From Nakamurella alba (GTDB taxonomy: Bacteria > Actinomycetota > Actinomycetes > Mycobacteriales > Nakamurellaceae): a DNA stretch of 64,000 nucleotides. Below are positions 49,248 through 57,454 of the stretch, piece after piece. The notes beneath the pieces are model-generated. The model saw only the letters and a list, made by a program, of their open reading frames with translations. It was not told the origin of the DNA and ran no database searches. Each line of letters opens with the position of its first letter. Within the stretch, counting starts at the first letter, position 1. The stretch is from the NCBI RefSeq assembly GCF_009707545.1, contig NZ_WLYK01000001.1, positions 806,001-870,000 on the forward strand, given 5' to 3'. Position numbers and translations under genes: made by a program.

Positions 49248-50348
49248 ATGGGCGCCGTGTCCCCACCGATCGCCCGTTCCGCCGCGGACCGGTGCCCCGG
49301 TCTGCTGCGTCCGCACCTCGCCGCCGACGGCGCGCTGGTGCGACTGCGGCTGCCCGGCGGGCGGCTGCCGGGGGTGGCACTGTCCGCCCTCGTCGGGGCC
49401 GCGGACCGGTTCGGTGACGGCGACCTGCAGCTGACCTCGCGGGGGAACGTGCAGATCCGTGGCATCCGGCCGGATCCCGACGGGGAGGCCCCGGCGGCGC
49501 TGGTGACGCTGCTGTCCGACGCCGGCCTGCTGCCCGCCCCCGGGCACGAACGGGTGCGGAACGTCACCGCCTCCCCGCTGTCCGGGATCACCGGTGGTAC
49601 GGCCGACATCCGTTCACTGGTCGACGCTCTCGACCGCGCGGTGTGCGCTGCCCCGGACCTGGCCGGACTGCCCGGGCGGTTCCTGTTCGGGATCGACGAC
49701 GGGCGTGGTGATCTCGCCGGCCTGCGGCTCGACCTCGGGGTGCGGATGACCGGTCAGGACCACGGCTGGCTGCTGATCGGCGGCCGCCTCGGGCCGTCGG
49801 TGGCGACTGCCGGGATCCCCGATGCGATCGTTGATCTCGCCTCGCAGTTCCTGCGGGTGCGGGGCCGGGCCTGGCACGTGGACGAGCTGCCGGACGGTCT
49901 GCCGGGCGTCACGACCGCGCCCGATCAGCCCCGGGCGCCGGTGGTGATGCCGTACGGGGTGCTCACCCGGGACGACGGGGACGTCGCGCTGTCGACCGCG
50001 GTACCGCTCGGGGTGCTGACCCCGGCGATGCTGGATGTGCTGCGCGGGCAACCGGAGGTCGTGGTGACGCCATGGCGCGGGATCGTGCTGCCGACGGCCG
50101 CACCGGGGATGGCGCCGGTGCTGGCGGACGCGGGCTTCCTGTTGGACGGGGACGCGGCGTGGAGCGGCATCAGCGCCTGTACCGGCGCCCCGCGCTGCCC
50201 GTCCGGACGGGCCGACACCCGGCCGGTGGCAGCATCTCTCGCGACCCAGGGCCATCGGGGGCGGGTGCACGTGATCGGGTGCCCGCGGGCCTGTGGCGCG
50301 CCGGCAGGGGAGCACCGCTCGGTCCGGGCGTGGGAGGTCACCGGATGA
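49248..50348 (+). CDS. cobG: Precorrin-3B synthase CobG
   Basis: 366-residue oxygen-dependent ring-contraction enzyme of the sulfite/nitrite reductase-like family. LTSRGNVQIRGI (about residue 62) matches the substrate-binding motif, and C-terminal cysteines in SACTGAPRCPSG and VIGCPRACGAP (about residues 305-350) ligate the 4Fe-4S cluster. CobG shows the aerobic pathway is used. ATG 49248 is chosen; GTG three codons on is an alternative. The promoter lies in the same gap as the cobN riboswitch. CobH follows with an ATGA overlap. Confidence 0.9.
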   Translation: MGAVSPPIARSAADRCPGLLRPHLAADGALVRLRLPGGRLPGVALSALVGAADRFGDGDLQLTSRGNVQIRGIRPDPDGEAPAALVTLLSDAGLLPAPGHERVRNVTASPLSGITGGTADIRSLVDALDRAVCAAPDLAGLPGRFLFGIDDGRGDLAGLRLDLGVRMTGQDHGWLLIGGRLGPSVATAGIPDAIVDLASQFLRVRGRAWHVDELPDGLPGVTTAPDQPRAPVVMPYGVLTRDDGDVALSTAVPLGVLTPAMLDVLRGQPEVVVTPWRGIVLPTAAPGMAPVLADAGFLLDGDAAWSGISACTGAPRCPSGRADTRPVAASLATQGHRGRVHVIGCPRACGAPAGEHRSVRAWEVTG

Positions 50349-51016
50349 TCGACGACGTGCTGCGGCCGCCGACCGCCCGCTACGACTACGTGCGGGACGG
50401 CGCGGAGATCTACCGTCATTCCTTTGCGATGATCCGGTCCGAGATCGACCCGGCCGCGCTGGCGCACCTGCCCGCGGTGGCGGAGCGGGTCGCCGTCCGC
50501 ATGGTGCACGCCGCCGGCGAGCCGGAATTGGCGGCGGACCTGCAGATCCACCCGGAGCTGGTCCCCGCCGCACGGACGGCGCTGGCGGCCGGGGCGCCGG
50601 TCTTCACCGACGCGCACATGGTCGACGCCGGGATCACCCGGGCCCGGCTGCCAGCCGGCAACGAGGTGGTCTGCCTGCTGCGCGACCCGCGGGTGCCCGG
50701 CCTCGCGGCACGCTGGGGGACCACCAGATCCGCTGCGGCCGTGTCGCTCTGGGGGGACCGGCTGGCCGGTGCGGTGGTGGCGATCGGCAACGCCCCGACC
50801 GCGCTGTTCCACCTGCTGGAGCTGCTGGCGGACGGTGCGCCGCCGCCGGCGGCGATCGTCGGCCTGCCGGTCGGCTTCATCGGGGCCGCCGAATCGAAGG
50901 AGGCCCTCGCCGCATTCGGGCGCGGGGTGCCGTACCTCACCGTGCGAGGACGCCGCGGGGGATCCGCGCTCGCCGCGTCCGCGGTCAACGCCCTCGCCAG
51001 GGAGCAGGAGATATGA
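50345..51016 (+). CDS. cobH: Precorrin-8X methylmutase CobH
   Basis: 223-residue enzyme that moves the C11 methyl group to C12, giving hydrogenobyrinic acid. The catalytic histidine is in EIYRHSFAMIRSE near residue 23; IGNAPTALFHLLEL and GLPVGFIGAAESKEAL near residues 140-185 are family blocks. It overlaps cobG at its start and cobIJ at its end by ATGA, so translation of the three is coupled. Confidence 0.95.
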   Translation: MIDDVLRPPTARYDYVRDGAEIYRHSFAMIRSEIDPAALAHLPAVAERVAVRMVHAAGEPELAADLQIHPELVPAARTALAAGAPVFTDAHMVDAGITRARLPAGNEVVCLLRDPRVPGLAARWGTTRSAAAVSLWGDRLAGAVVAIGNAPTALFHLLELLADGAPPPAAIVGLPVGFIGAAESKEALAAFGRGVPYLTVRGRRGGSALAASAVNALAREQEI

Positions 51017-52536
51017 GCAGCACAGGTACGTTGGCCGGCGTCGGACTCGGACCCGGTGACCCGGAGCTGATCACCCTCAAGGCCGCCCGGCTGGTGGCGG
51101 CCGCCGACGTCGTCGCCTACCACTCCGGCCCGCACGGGCGGTCCATCGCCCGGACCATCGCGAGCCACATCCTGCCGGCCGGGGTGATCGAGGAGGCGCT
51201 CGTCTACCCGGTCACCACCGGCGAGACCGCCGACCCCGGCGGCTATCCCGCGGTGATGGACCGCTTCTACGACGAGTCGGCGGAGCGGCTGGCCGTGCAC
51301 CTGGCGGCCGGCCGGGACGTGGTGGTGCTGTGCGAGGGCGACCCGATGTTCTACGGGTCGTACATGTACCTGCACGACCGGCTGGCCGGGCGCTTCCCGG
51401 CGAGCGTGGTGCCGGGCGTGACCTCGGTGTCCGGCGCGGCCGCGGCGGCCGGGCTGCCGCTGGCCCGGCACGAGGACGTGCTGACCGTGCTGCCCGGCAC
51501 CCTGCCGGCACCGGAGCTCGCGCGCCGGCTCGCCGACACCCAGGCCGCCGCGATCATGAAGCTGGGCCGCACCTTCCCGGAGGTGCGGCAGGCGTTGCGC
51601 GAGTCCGGCCGGGAAGCCGGCGCCGTCTACGTCGAGCGGGCGAGCACCGCGGACCAGCGGGTGCTGCCGGCCGCCGAGGTGGATCCCGCTGTGGTGCCGT
51701 ATTTCTCGCTGGTGCTGGTACCCGGCGGTGACCGGCGGCTGGCCCGGGCCGCGGTGCCCGCTGCGGTGGCGGAACCCGCGGCCGCACCGCCGGCGGAGCT
51801 GCTGGTGGTCGGGCTCGGTCCGGGGCCGGACGGCTGGGTGACGCCGGAGGTGGCGGCGACCCTCGGGCAGGTCGACCACGTGGTGGGGTACGCGCCCTAC
51901 GTGGACCGGGTGCCGCAGCGGGAAGGGTTGGTACGGCACGCCTCCGGCAACACCGTGGAGCTGGACCGGGCCTCGCTGGCGCTGGAGCTGGCGCTGGCCG
52001 GGCAGCGGGTCGCGGTGGTGTCCGGTGGCGACGCCGGGGTGTTCGGGATGGCCGCCGCGGTCTTCGAGGCGGCCGGCGCCGACGACCGGTTCGCCGGTGT
52101 GCGGATCCGGGTGCTGCCGGGGATGACCGCGGCCCAGGCGGTGGCCGCCCGGGCCGGGGCGCCGCTCGGCGGGGACCACGCGATCGTCTCGCTCTCCGAC
52201 CGGCTCAAGCCCTGGTCGGTGGTCCGGGACCGGCTGGCCGCACTCGCCGCCGCCGACCTGGTGATCGCGATCTACAACCCGGCCTCGCGCAGCCGGACCA
52301 CCCAGGTCGCCGACGCCCGGGACCTGCTGCTGCAGCACCGCTCCGCGGACGTGCCGGTGGTGGTGGGCCGGCAGGTCGGCCGCGCAGCCGAGTCGGTGGA
52401 GATCACCACGCTGGGCGCGCTGGACCCGGCGTCCATCGACATGGGCTGCCTGCTGATCGTCGGGTCCACCCGGACGACCGCCGGGTCGCACGGGGTGTGG
52501 ACCTCACGGTCGGTACCGGCTGCCGTACAGGTGTGA
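51013..52536 (+). CDS. cobIJ: Fused precorrin-2 C20- and precorrin-3B C17-methyltransferase CobIJ
   Basis: 507-residue fusion of two tetrapyrrole methylases. The CobI half (about 1-245) starts LAGVGLGPGDPELITLKA and has LCEGDPMFYGSYMY; the CobJ half (about 258-500) has VVGLGPGPDGWVTPE and VVSGGDAGVFGMAAAV, then LSDRLKPW. The fusion is the usual form in mycobacteria and relatives. The 3' end overlaps the convergent cobM gene by 33 bases. Confidence 0.95.
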   Translation: MSSTGTLAGVGLGPGDPELITLKAARLVAAADVVAYHSGPHGRSIARTIASHILPAGVIEEALVYPVTTGETADPGGYPAVMDRFYDESAERLAVHLAAGRDVVVLCEGDPMFYGSYMYLHDRLAGRFPASVVPGVTSVSGAAAAAGLPLARHEDVLTVLPGTLPAPELARRLADTQAAAIMKLGRTFPEVRQALRESGREAGAVYVERASTADQRVLPAAEVDPAVVPYFSLVLVPGGDRRLARAAVPAAVAEPAAAPPAELLVVGLGPGPDGWVTPEVAATLGQVDHVVGYAPYVDRVPQREGLVRHASGNTVELDRASLALELALAGQRVAVVSGGDAGVFGMAAAVFEAAGADDRFAGVRIRVLPGMTAAQAVAARAGAPLGGDHAIVSLSDRLKPWSVVRDRLAALAAADLVIAIYNPASRSRTTQVADARDLLLQHRSADVPVVVGRQVGRAAESVEITTLGALDPASIDMGCLLIVGSTRTTAGSHGVWTSRSVPAAVQV

Positions 52537-53244
52537 GTCGACGAAACCCTCGGCGCCCAAAGCCCTCCCGATGACGATGACCGCCGCCTGACGCAGGCCC
52601 GCGGCCTCCACCCGGTCGGCGATGGTCGCCAAGGTGCCGCGCAGCACCACCTCGTCCGCCTGGGTGGCGCGGTGCACCACGGCGACCGGGCAGTCCGCGC
52701 CGTACTCCGGCAGGCAGTCCTCGACCACCTGCCGGACCCGGGTGACCGCCAGGTGCAGCACCAGCGTCGCCCGGGACGCAGCCAGCAGCGACAGTCGTTC
52801 GGTCTCCGGCATTCTCGTCGACCTGGCCTGTGTGCGGGTGAGCACCACCGTCTGCGCCACCTCCGGCACGGTGAGCTCCCGCCCCAGCAGCGCCGCCGCC
52901 GCGGCGTAGGCGGGCACCCCGGGCACCACCTGCCAGGGCACACCGACCTCGTCCAGCCGGCGGGTCTGCTCGGCCAGCGCCGAGTACAGCGACGGGTCAC
53001 CGGAACACAGCCGGGCCACGTCCTTGCCGGACCGGTGCGCCCGGACCAGGTGCCCGACGATCTGCTCCAGGTCGAGGTGCTGGCTGTCGATCAGCTCGGC
53101 GCCGTCCGGGCAATGCCCGAGCACCTCGGGGGTGACGTAGGTGCCTGCGTAGAGGCAGACCGGGCTGGCCTGCAGGATCCGCACCGCCCGCAGGGTGAGC
53201 AGGTCGGCCGCGCCGGGTCCGGCGCCGACGAAGTGCACGGTCAT
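52504..53244 (-). CDS. cobM: Precorrin-4 C11-methyltransferase CobM
   Basis: 246-residue methyltransferase: VHFVGAGPGAADLLTLRA at the N-terminus, LCSGDPSLYSALAEQ near residue 80 and VPGVPAYAAAAALLGRELT. Methylates C11 of precorrin-4. Start ATG 53244 follows directly on the cobL stop (TGATG). The longer in-frame reading to 53277 is not needed. It forms a leftward cobL-cobM operon, convergent with cobIJ. Confidence 0.95.
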   Translation of the reverse strand: MTVHFVGAGPGAADLLTLRAVRILQASPVCLYAGTYVTPEVLGHCPDGAELIDSQHLDLEQIVGHLVRAHRSGKDVARLCSGDPSLYSALAEQTRRLDEVGVPWQVVPGVPAYAAAAALLGRELTVPEVAQTVVLTRTQARSTRMPETERLSLLAASRATLVLHLAVTRVRQVVEDCLPEYGADCPVAVVHRATQADEVVLRGTLATIADRVEAAGLRQAAVIVIGRALGAEGFVDSHLYGSRYRP

Positions 53245-54485
53245 CAGAAGCCCTCCCGGGGAACGTCGAGTGCCCACTGGACCACCGGGCGGGCGGGCGT
53301 CCAGCCGGTCCAGCGGCCCAGCGGGAGCGCCCGTTCCACCGAGATCCGGGTCAGGTCACCACCGTTCGTACCGGCGGCAGCGAGCAGCGACTGCTCGCCC
53401 TCCAGGGTGACCGCGTGCGCGACCAGCCGCCCGCCCGGGCGCAGCGACTCCCGGGCCAGCCGCAGGGTTGCGGCCCCGCCCTCACCGCCGAGTCCGCCGC
53501 CGACGAACACCGCATCCGGATCGGGCAGCCCGGTCAGTGCGTCGGGGGTGCGACCGGTGACGACGGAGACGGTGACGCCGAGCCGGGAGGCGTTGCGGGA
53601 GATGCGGTCCGCCCGTTCCGGGTCGGACTCGACGGCGACGGCCCGGTTGTGCGGGTGCTGCCGGCACCACTCGATCGCGATCGACCCGGCGCCGGCGCCG
53701 AGATCCCAGAGCAGTTCACCCGTCCGCGGGCCGAGCCGGGCCAGGGCGGCGGCCCGCAGTTCGCGTTTGGTCAGCTGCCCGTCGTGCTCGTAGGCCTCGT
53801 CGGGCAGTCCCGGGGTGGTGCTGGATCCGGTCGAGAAGCCGTGCAGACACACCAGGTTCAGGTCGGGGACGGTGACGTCCGGCCAGGCGCCGGGCGTGCC
53901 GTCGAGCCGGAGTTCGGCACCACCGAGGTCGGCGAGCACGGTCATCGCGGCGTTGCCGTGACCGTGCCTGGTGAGCAGGGCCGCCAGTGCCGCCGGGGTG
54001 CCGGAGTCGGCGGACAGCACGACGATCCGGGCGTCCGGATGAATCTCTCGCAGTACCGGGTGCAGCGGCCGGCCCACCGCCGACACCACGGCGACATCCT
54101 CGGCGCGCCAGCCCATCCGGGCCCGGGCCAGGGTCACCGAGGACAGGTGCGGCAGGACTTCGACGGCGTCGGGGCCGAGCAGGTCCAGCAGGGTGCTGCC
54201 GATCCCGGACAGCAGCGGGTCGCCGGAGGCGAGCACCACCACCGGGGCCGCGGCCTGCTCGAGCAGGGCCGGCAGGCGGTCCCGGAGCGGGCGGGGGAGC
54301 GGGGTGCGCCGTGCGCCGACGTCGTCCGGGAGCAGGGTGAGCTGGCGGGGCCCGCCGACCACGGTCGCCGCGCCGGTGAGGACCCGCCGACGGTGGTCGT
54401 CCAGCCCGGGCCAGCCGTCGGCACCGATGCCGACGACGGCGATCGGGGCCGGGGTGGAGGCCGTGGCGGAGACGTGGCTGGACAC
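53244..54485 (-). CDS. cobL: Precorrin-6B C5,15-methyltransferase/decarboxylase CobL
   Basis: 413-residue two-domain enzyme. The N-terminal tetrapyrrole methylase part (CbiE-like) shows IAVVGIGADGWPGL and VLASGDPLLSGIGSTL; the C-terminal part (CbiT-like) has the SAM-binding LLWDLGAGAGSIAIEW near residue 245. Methylates C5 and C15 and removes the acetate side-chain carboxyl. GTG 54485 gives the standard N-terminus. A TAAGGT -10-like box at 54499-54494 is eight bases upstream, consistent with a nearly leaderless mRNA. CobK, the enzyme before it in the pathway, is not in the window. Confidence 0.93.
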   Translation of the reverse strand: MSSHVSATASTPAPIAVVGIGADGWPGLDDHRRRVLTGAATVVGGPRQLTLLPDDVGARRTPLPRPLRDRLPALLEQAAAPVVVLASGDPLLSGIGSTLLDLLGPDAVEVLPHLSSVTLARARMGWRAEDVAVVSAVGRPLHPVLREIHPDARIVVLSADSGTPAALAALLTRHGHGNAAMTVLADLGGAELRLDGTPGAWPDVTVPDLNLVCLHGFSTGSSTTPGLPDEAYEHDGQLTKRELRAAALARLGPRTGELLWDLGAGAGSIAIEWCRQHPHNRAVAVESDPERADRISRNASRLGVTVSVVTGRTPDALTGLPDPDAVFVGGGLGGEGGAATLRLARESLRPGGRLVAHAVTLEGEQSLLAAAGTNGGDLTRISVERALPLGRWTGWTPARPVVQWALDVPREGF

Positions 54486-54534
54486 GACCCGGGACCTTAG
54501 CGGGCCGCCGGCTGTGGCAGCATGACCGCCGACG

Positions 54535-54660
54535 GTCGTGGAGGAATGCGGTGGGTGGCGCGGTGCGCCACGAATCCGCAGCGGTCCCGCCACTGTGACC
54601 TGACCGCCCCGGGGACCGGACCATCCCGGGCGGCAGGGAGCCAGGACGTCCGCGTCCGTC
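54535..54660 (+). promoter_or_regulatory. Cobalamin riboswitch upstream of the chelatase operon
   Basis: Elements in order: GGAGGAATGCGGTG at 54539-54552, a hairpin arm, AATCCGCAGCGG, the conserved core CCCGCCACTGTGACC at 54586-54600 and the B12 box GGGAGCCAGGACG near 54636-54648. The ChlI-ChlD GTG with GGAGGAGG lies 70 bases further. A stem GCGGG/CCCGC sits just before that ribosome site and could be the expression platform. Likely lowers expression when cobalamin is present. Confidence 0.88.
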
Positions 54661-54724
54661 CGCCGCTGCCGGACACGGCTCGGCGTCCCGTGGCGCGGGC
54701 GTGGACACCCGCGGAGGAGGTTCC

Positions 54725-56812
54725 GTGTCTGTCGTCGTGCACCCGACTGCTCCGGTGGCCCCGGTCGGGTACCCGTTCAGCGCGGTCGTCGGCGCCGACG
54801 ACATGAGCCTGGCCCTGCTGCTCTGCGCGGTTTCACCCGCCATCGGCGGGGTGCTGGTGCGCGGCGAGAAGGGCACCGCGAAGTCGACGACGGTGCGCGC
54901 GCTGACCGGGCTGCTGCCGCCGGTGCGGGTGGTGGCCGGATGCCGGTTCTCCTGCGACCCCGCCGATCCCGACCCGCGCTGCCCGGACCTGCCGCAGCAC
55001 CGCGGTGACGCCGGCGACCGGCCGGCCCGGCTGGTGGAGCTGCCGGTCGGTGCCACCGAGGACCGGGTGGTCGGGTCCCTGCACCTGCAGCGGGCGCTCA
55101 CCGACGGGGTCACCGAGTACGAGCCGGGACTGCTGGCCGCCGCGCACCGCGGACTGCTCTACGTCGACGAGGTGAACCTGCTGCACGACCACCTGGTCGA
55201 CCTGCTGCTCGACGCGGCGGCCATGGGCCGGGCGTCGGTGGAACGGGACGGTGTCTCCGTCACCCACGGTGCACGGTTCGTCCTGGTCGGCACCATGAAC
55301 CCCGAGGAGGGGGAGCTGCGGCCGCAGCTGCTGGACAGGTTCGGGCTCACCGTCGAGGTGACCGCGCCGCGGGAACCGGGCCTGCGGGCCGAGGTGGTCC
55401 GGCGCCGGCTGGACTTCGACGACGACCCCGCCGGGTTCGTGGACCGGTACGCCGCGGCCGAGGCGGCACTGACCTCCCGGATCGACGACGCCCGCCGCCG
55501 GCTGGCGGCGGTGCGGCTGGACGATGCGGCGCTCACCGCGATCGCCACCGTGTGCGCGGCCTTCGAGGTGGACGGCATGCGCGCGGACATCGTGACTGCG
55601 AAAGCGGCCGCCGCCCACGCGGCCTGGTCCGGGCGGGACACGGTGCAGCGCGCGGACATCCGGGCCGCGGCCCGACTCGCCCTGCCGCACCGGCGCCGGC
55701 GGAACCCGTTCGACGCGCCGGGCCTGGACGAGGAGTTGCTGGACCGGATCCTGGACGACCTGGAGCCGGAACCGGAGCCCGAGCCCGAGCCGGATCCGGA
55801 GCCGGATCCGGGGCCCGGGTCGGGCTCCGAACCGGGTTCCGGACCCGACGGCGGCCAGGATGGTGGTGCTCCCGACGGGGCGCCTGGCGACGGCTCACCC
55901 GCGGACAGCACGTCGGCCGACCCTGCTGCCGCCGACCGGGGGCCGGCGGCGGGTCCTGACGGTGAGCGGGCTCCCGGGATCCAGGCCGGGACGGCCGGGA
56001 CCCCTTTTCGGACCAGGCGTTTCGAGGTCGACGGGCTGGGCGCCGGGGAGGCCGGGCGGCGGTCGCGGGCGTTGACCGGGCGCGGCCGGGCGGTGGGCAG
56101 CGTGCGGCCCGGTGACGGATCGGGCAGCGGGCTGCACCTGCTGGCCACCGTGCACGCCGCGGCGCCGCACCAGGTGGCCCGCGGCCGGGACGGCGCCGGA
56201 CTGCGACTGACCGGCGAGGACCTGCGGCTCGCCGTGCGGGAGGGCCGGGAGTCGAACCTGGTGCTGCTCTGCGTCGACGCCTCCGGATCCATGGCCGCGC
56301 GGCGCCGGATGGACCAGGTGAAGACCACCGTGCTGTCGCTGCTGCTCGACGCCTACCAGCGCCGGGACAAGGTGGGCCTCATCACGTTCCGGGCCGGAGC
56401 TGCGGACCTGGTGCTGCCGCCCACCTCCTCGGTGGACGTGGCGGCCCGGCGATTGGCCGACCTGCCCGTGGGTGGTCGCACGCCGATCGCCGAGGGTCTG
56501 CTGTTGGCCGGGGAGACCGTCCGCCGTGAGCGGATCCGCGACCCCCGGCGGCGCACCCTGCTGGTGCTCGTCACCGACGGGCGCGCCACCCACGGACCCG
56601 ACGCCCCTGCCCGTGCACTGGCCGCCGCCGGCCTGCTCCGCGCCGACGGCGTCGCCGCCCTGGTGGTGGACTGCGAGACCGGCCGGTTCCGGATGGGTCT
56701 GGCGGCGCCGATCGCCACCGCGCTGGACGCGGAGTACGTGCCGCTCGGCGAGATCGACGCCACGGCGCTGGCCGGCACCGTCCGATCGGCCAGAGGGGAC
56801 AGGGCCGCCTGA
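54725..56812 (+). CDS. Fused ChlI-ChlD-like cobaltochelatase ATPase
   Basis: 695 residues joining an AAA+ ATPase and a von Willebrand A domain. N-terminal part: Walker A GEKGTAKST (about residue 50), Walker B LLYVDEVNLL (about 147) and the GTMNPEEGELRPQLLDRF sensor. A proline/glutamate/aspartate-rich linker follows (about 345-430). The C-terminal VWA domain has the MIDAS motif DASGSM (about 520). Actinobacteria use such proteins with CobN in place of CobS and CobT. GTG 54725 has GGAGGAGG upstream. First gene behind the riboswitch, with cobO overlapping its stop by one base. Confidence 0.9.
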   Translation: MSVVVHPTAPVAPVGYPFSAVVGADDMSLALLLCAVSPAIGGVLVRGEKGTAKSTTVRALTGLLPPVRVVAGCRFSCDPADPDPRCPDLPQHRGDAGDRPARLVELPVGATEDRVVGSLHLQRALTDGVTEYEPGLLAAAHRGLLYVDEVNLLHDHLVDLLLDAAAMGRASVERDGVSVTHGARFVLVGTMNPEEGELRPQLLDRFGLTVEVTAPREPGLRAEVVRRRLDFDDDPAGFVDRYAAAEAALTSRIDDARRRLAAVRLDDAALTAIATVCAAFEVDGMRADIVTAKAAAAHAAWSGRDTVQRADIRAAARLALPHRRRRNPFDAPGLDEELLDRILDDLEPEPEPEPEPDPEPDPGPGSGSEPGSGPDGGQDGGAPDGAPGDGSPADSTSADPAAADRGPAAGPDGERAPGIQAGTAGTPFRTRRFEVDGLGAGEAGRRSRALTGRGRAVGSVRPGDGSGSGLHLLATVHAAAPHQVARGRDGAGLRLTGEDLRLAVREGRESNLVLLCVDASGSMAARRRMDQVKTTVLSLLLDAYQRRDKVGLITFRAGAADLVLPPTSSVDVAARRLADLPVGGRTPIAEGLLLAGETVRRERIRDPRRRTLLVLVTDGRATHGPDAPARALAAAGLLRADGVAALVVDCETGRFRMGLAAPIATALDAEYVPLGEIDATALAGTVRSARGDRAA

Positions 56813-57435
56813 TGCCGCAGGGGATCCCGGACGTCGTCCCGGCCGACGGGCTCACCACCCGGCAGCGGCGCAACCGCCCGCTGCTGATGGTGCACACCGG
56901 TGACGGCAAGGGGAAGTCCACCGCCGCCTTCGGTCTCGCGCTGCGCGGCTGGAACCAGGGCTGGTCCGTCGGGGTGTTCCAGTTCGTCAAGTCGGCGAAG
57001 TGGCGGATCGGCGAGCAGACCGCACTGGAGTCGCTCGACGCGCTGCACCGGGCCGATGCCACCGGTCGGACCGGCGGCCCGATCGAGTGGCACAAGATGG
57101 GCTCCGGTTGGTCCTGGACCCGCCGCGACGGTGCCGAGACCGACCACGCCGCCGAGGCCGCCGAGGGCTGGGCGGAGATCAAACGGCGGTTGGTGCAGGG
57201 CCGGCACCGGCTCTACGTGCTGGACGAGTTCACCTATCCCATCGCCTGGGGCTGGGTCGACATCGCCGATGTGGTGCACACTCTCACCCACCGCGCGGAC
57301 GACCAGCACGTCGTGGTCACCGGGCGCCGGGCGCACCCGGATCTGCTGGCCGCGGCCGACCTGGTCACCGAGATGACGAAGGTCAAGCACCCGATGGACG
57401 CCGGCCAGAAGGGCCAGCGGGGCATCGAATGGTGA
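56812..57435 (+). CDS. cobO: Corrinoid adenosyltransferase CobO
   Basis: 207-residue CobA/CobO-type ATP:cob(I)alamin adenosyltransferase. The P-loop is HTGDGKGKSTAAFG near residue 29; VFQFVKSAKWRIGE and YVLDEFTYPIAWGWVD follow as in the family. Adds the upper adenosyl ligand to cobalt. Start overlaps the chelatase stop (TGATG). The cobB-cobC fusion begins 19 bases downstream. Confidence 0.95.
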   Translation: MPQGIPDVVPADGLTTRQRRNRPLLMVHTGDGKGKSTAAFGLALRGWNQGWSVGVFQFVKSAKWRIGEQTALESLDALHRADATGRTGGPIEWHKMGSGWSWTRRDGAETDHAAEAAEGWAEIKRRLVQGRHRLYVLDEFTYPIAWGWVDIADVVHTLTHRADDQHVVVTGRRAHPDLLAAADLVTEMTKVKHPMDAGQKGQRGIEW

Positions 57436-57454
57436 GGGCACCGGTGACGGCACG

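Noticed and set aside
48995-49609. Upstream extension of the cobN frame
   Set aside because: The open frame runs through the cobalamin aptamer and antisense cobG; the ATG at 48994 has AAGGAG and gives a normal CobN N-terminus.
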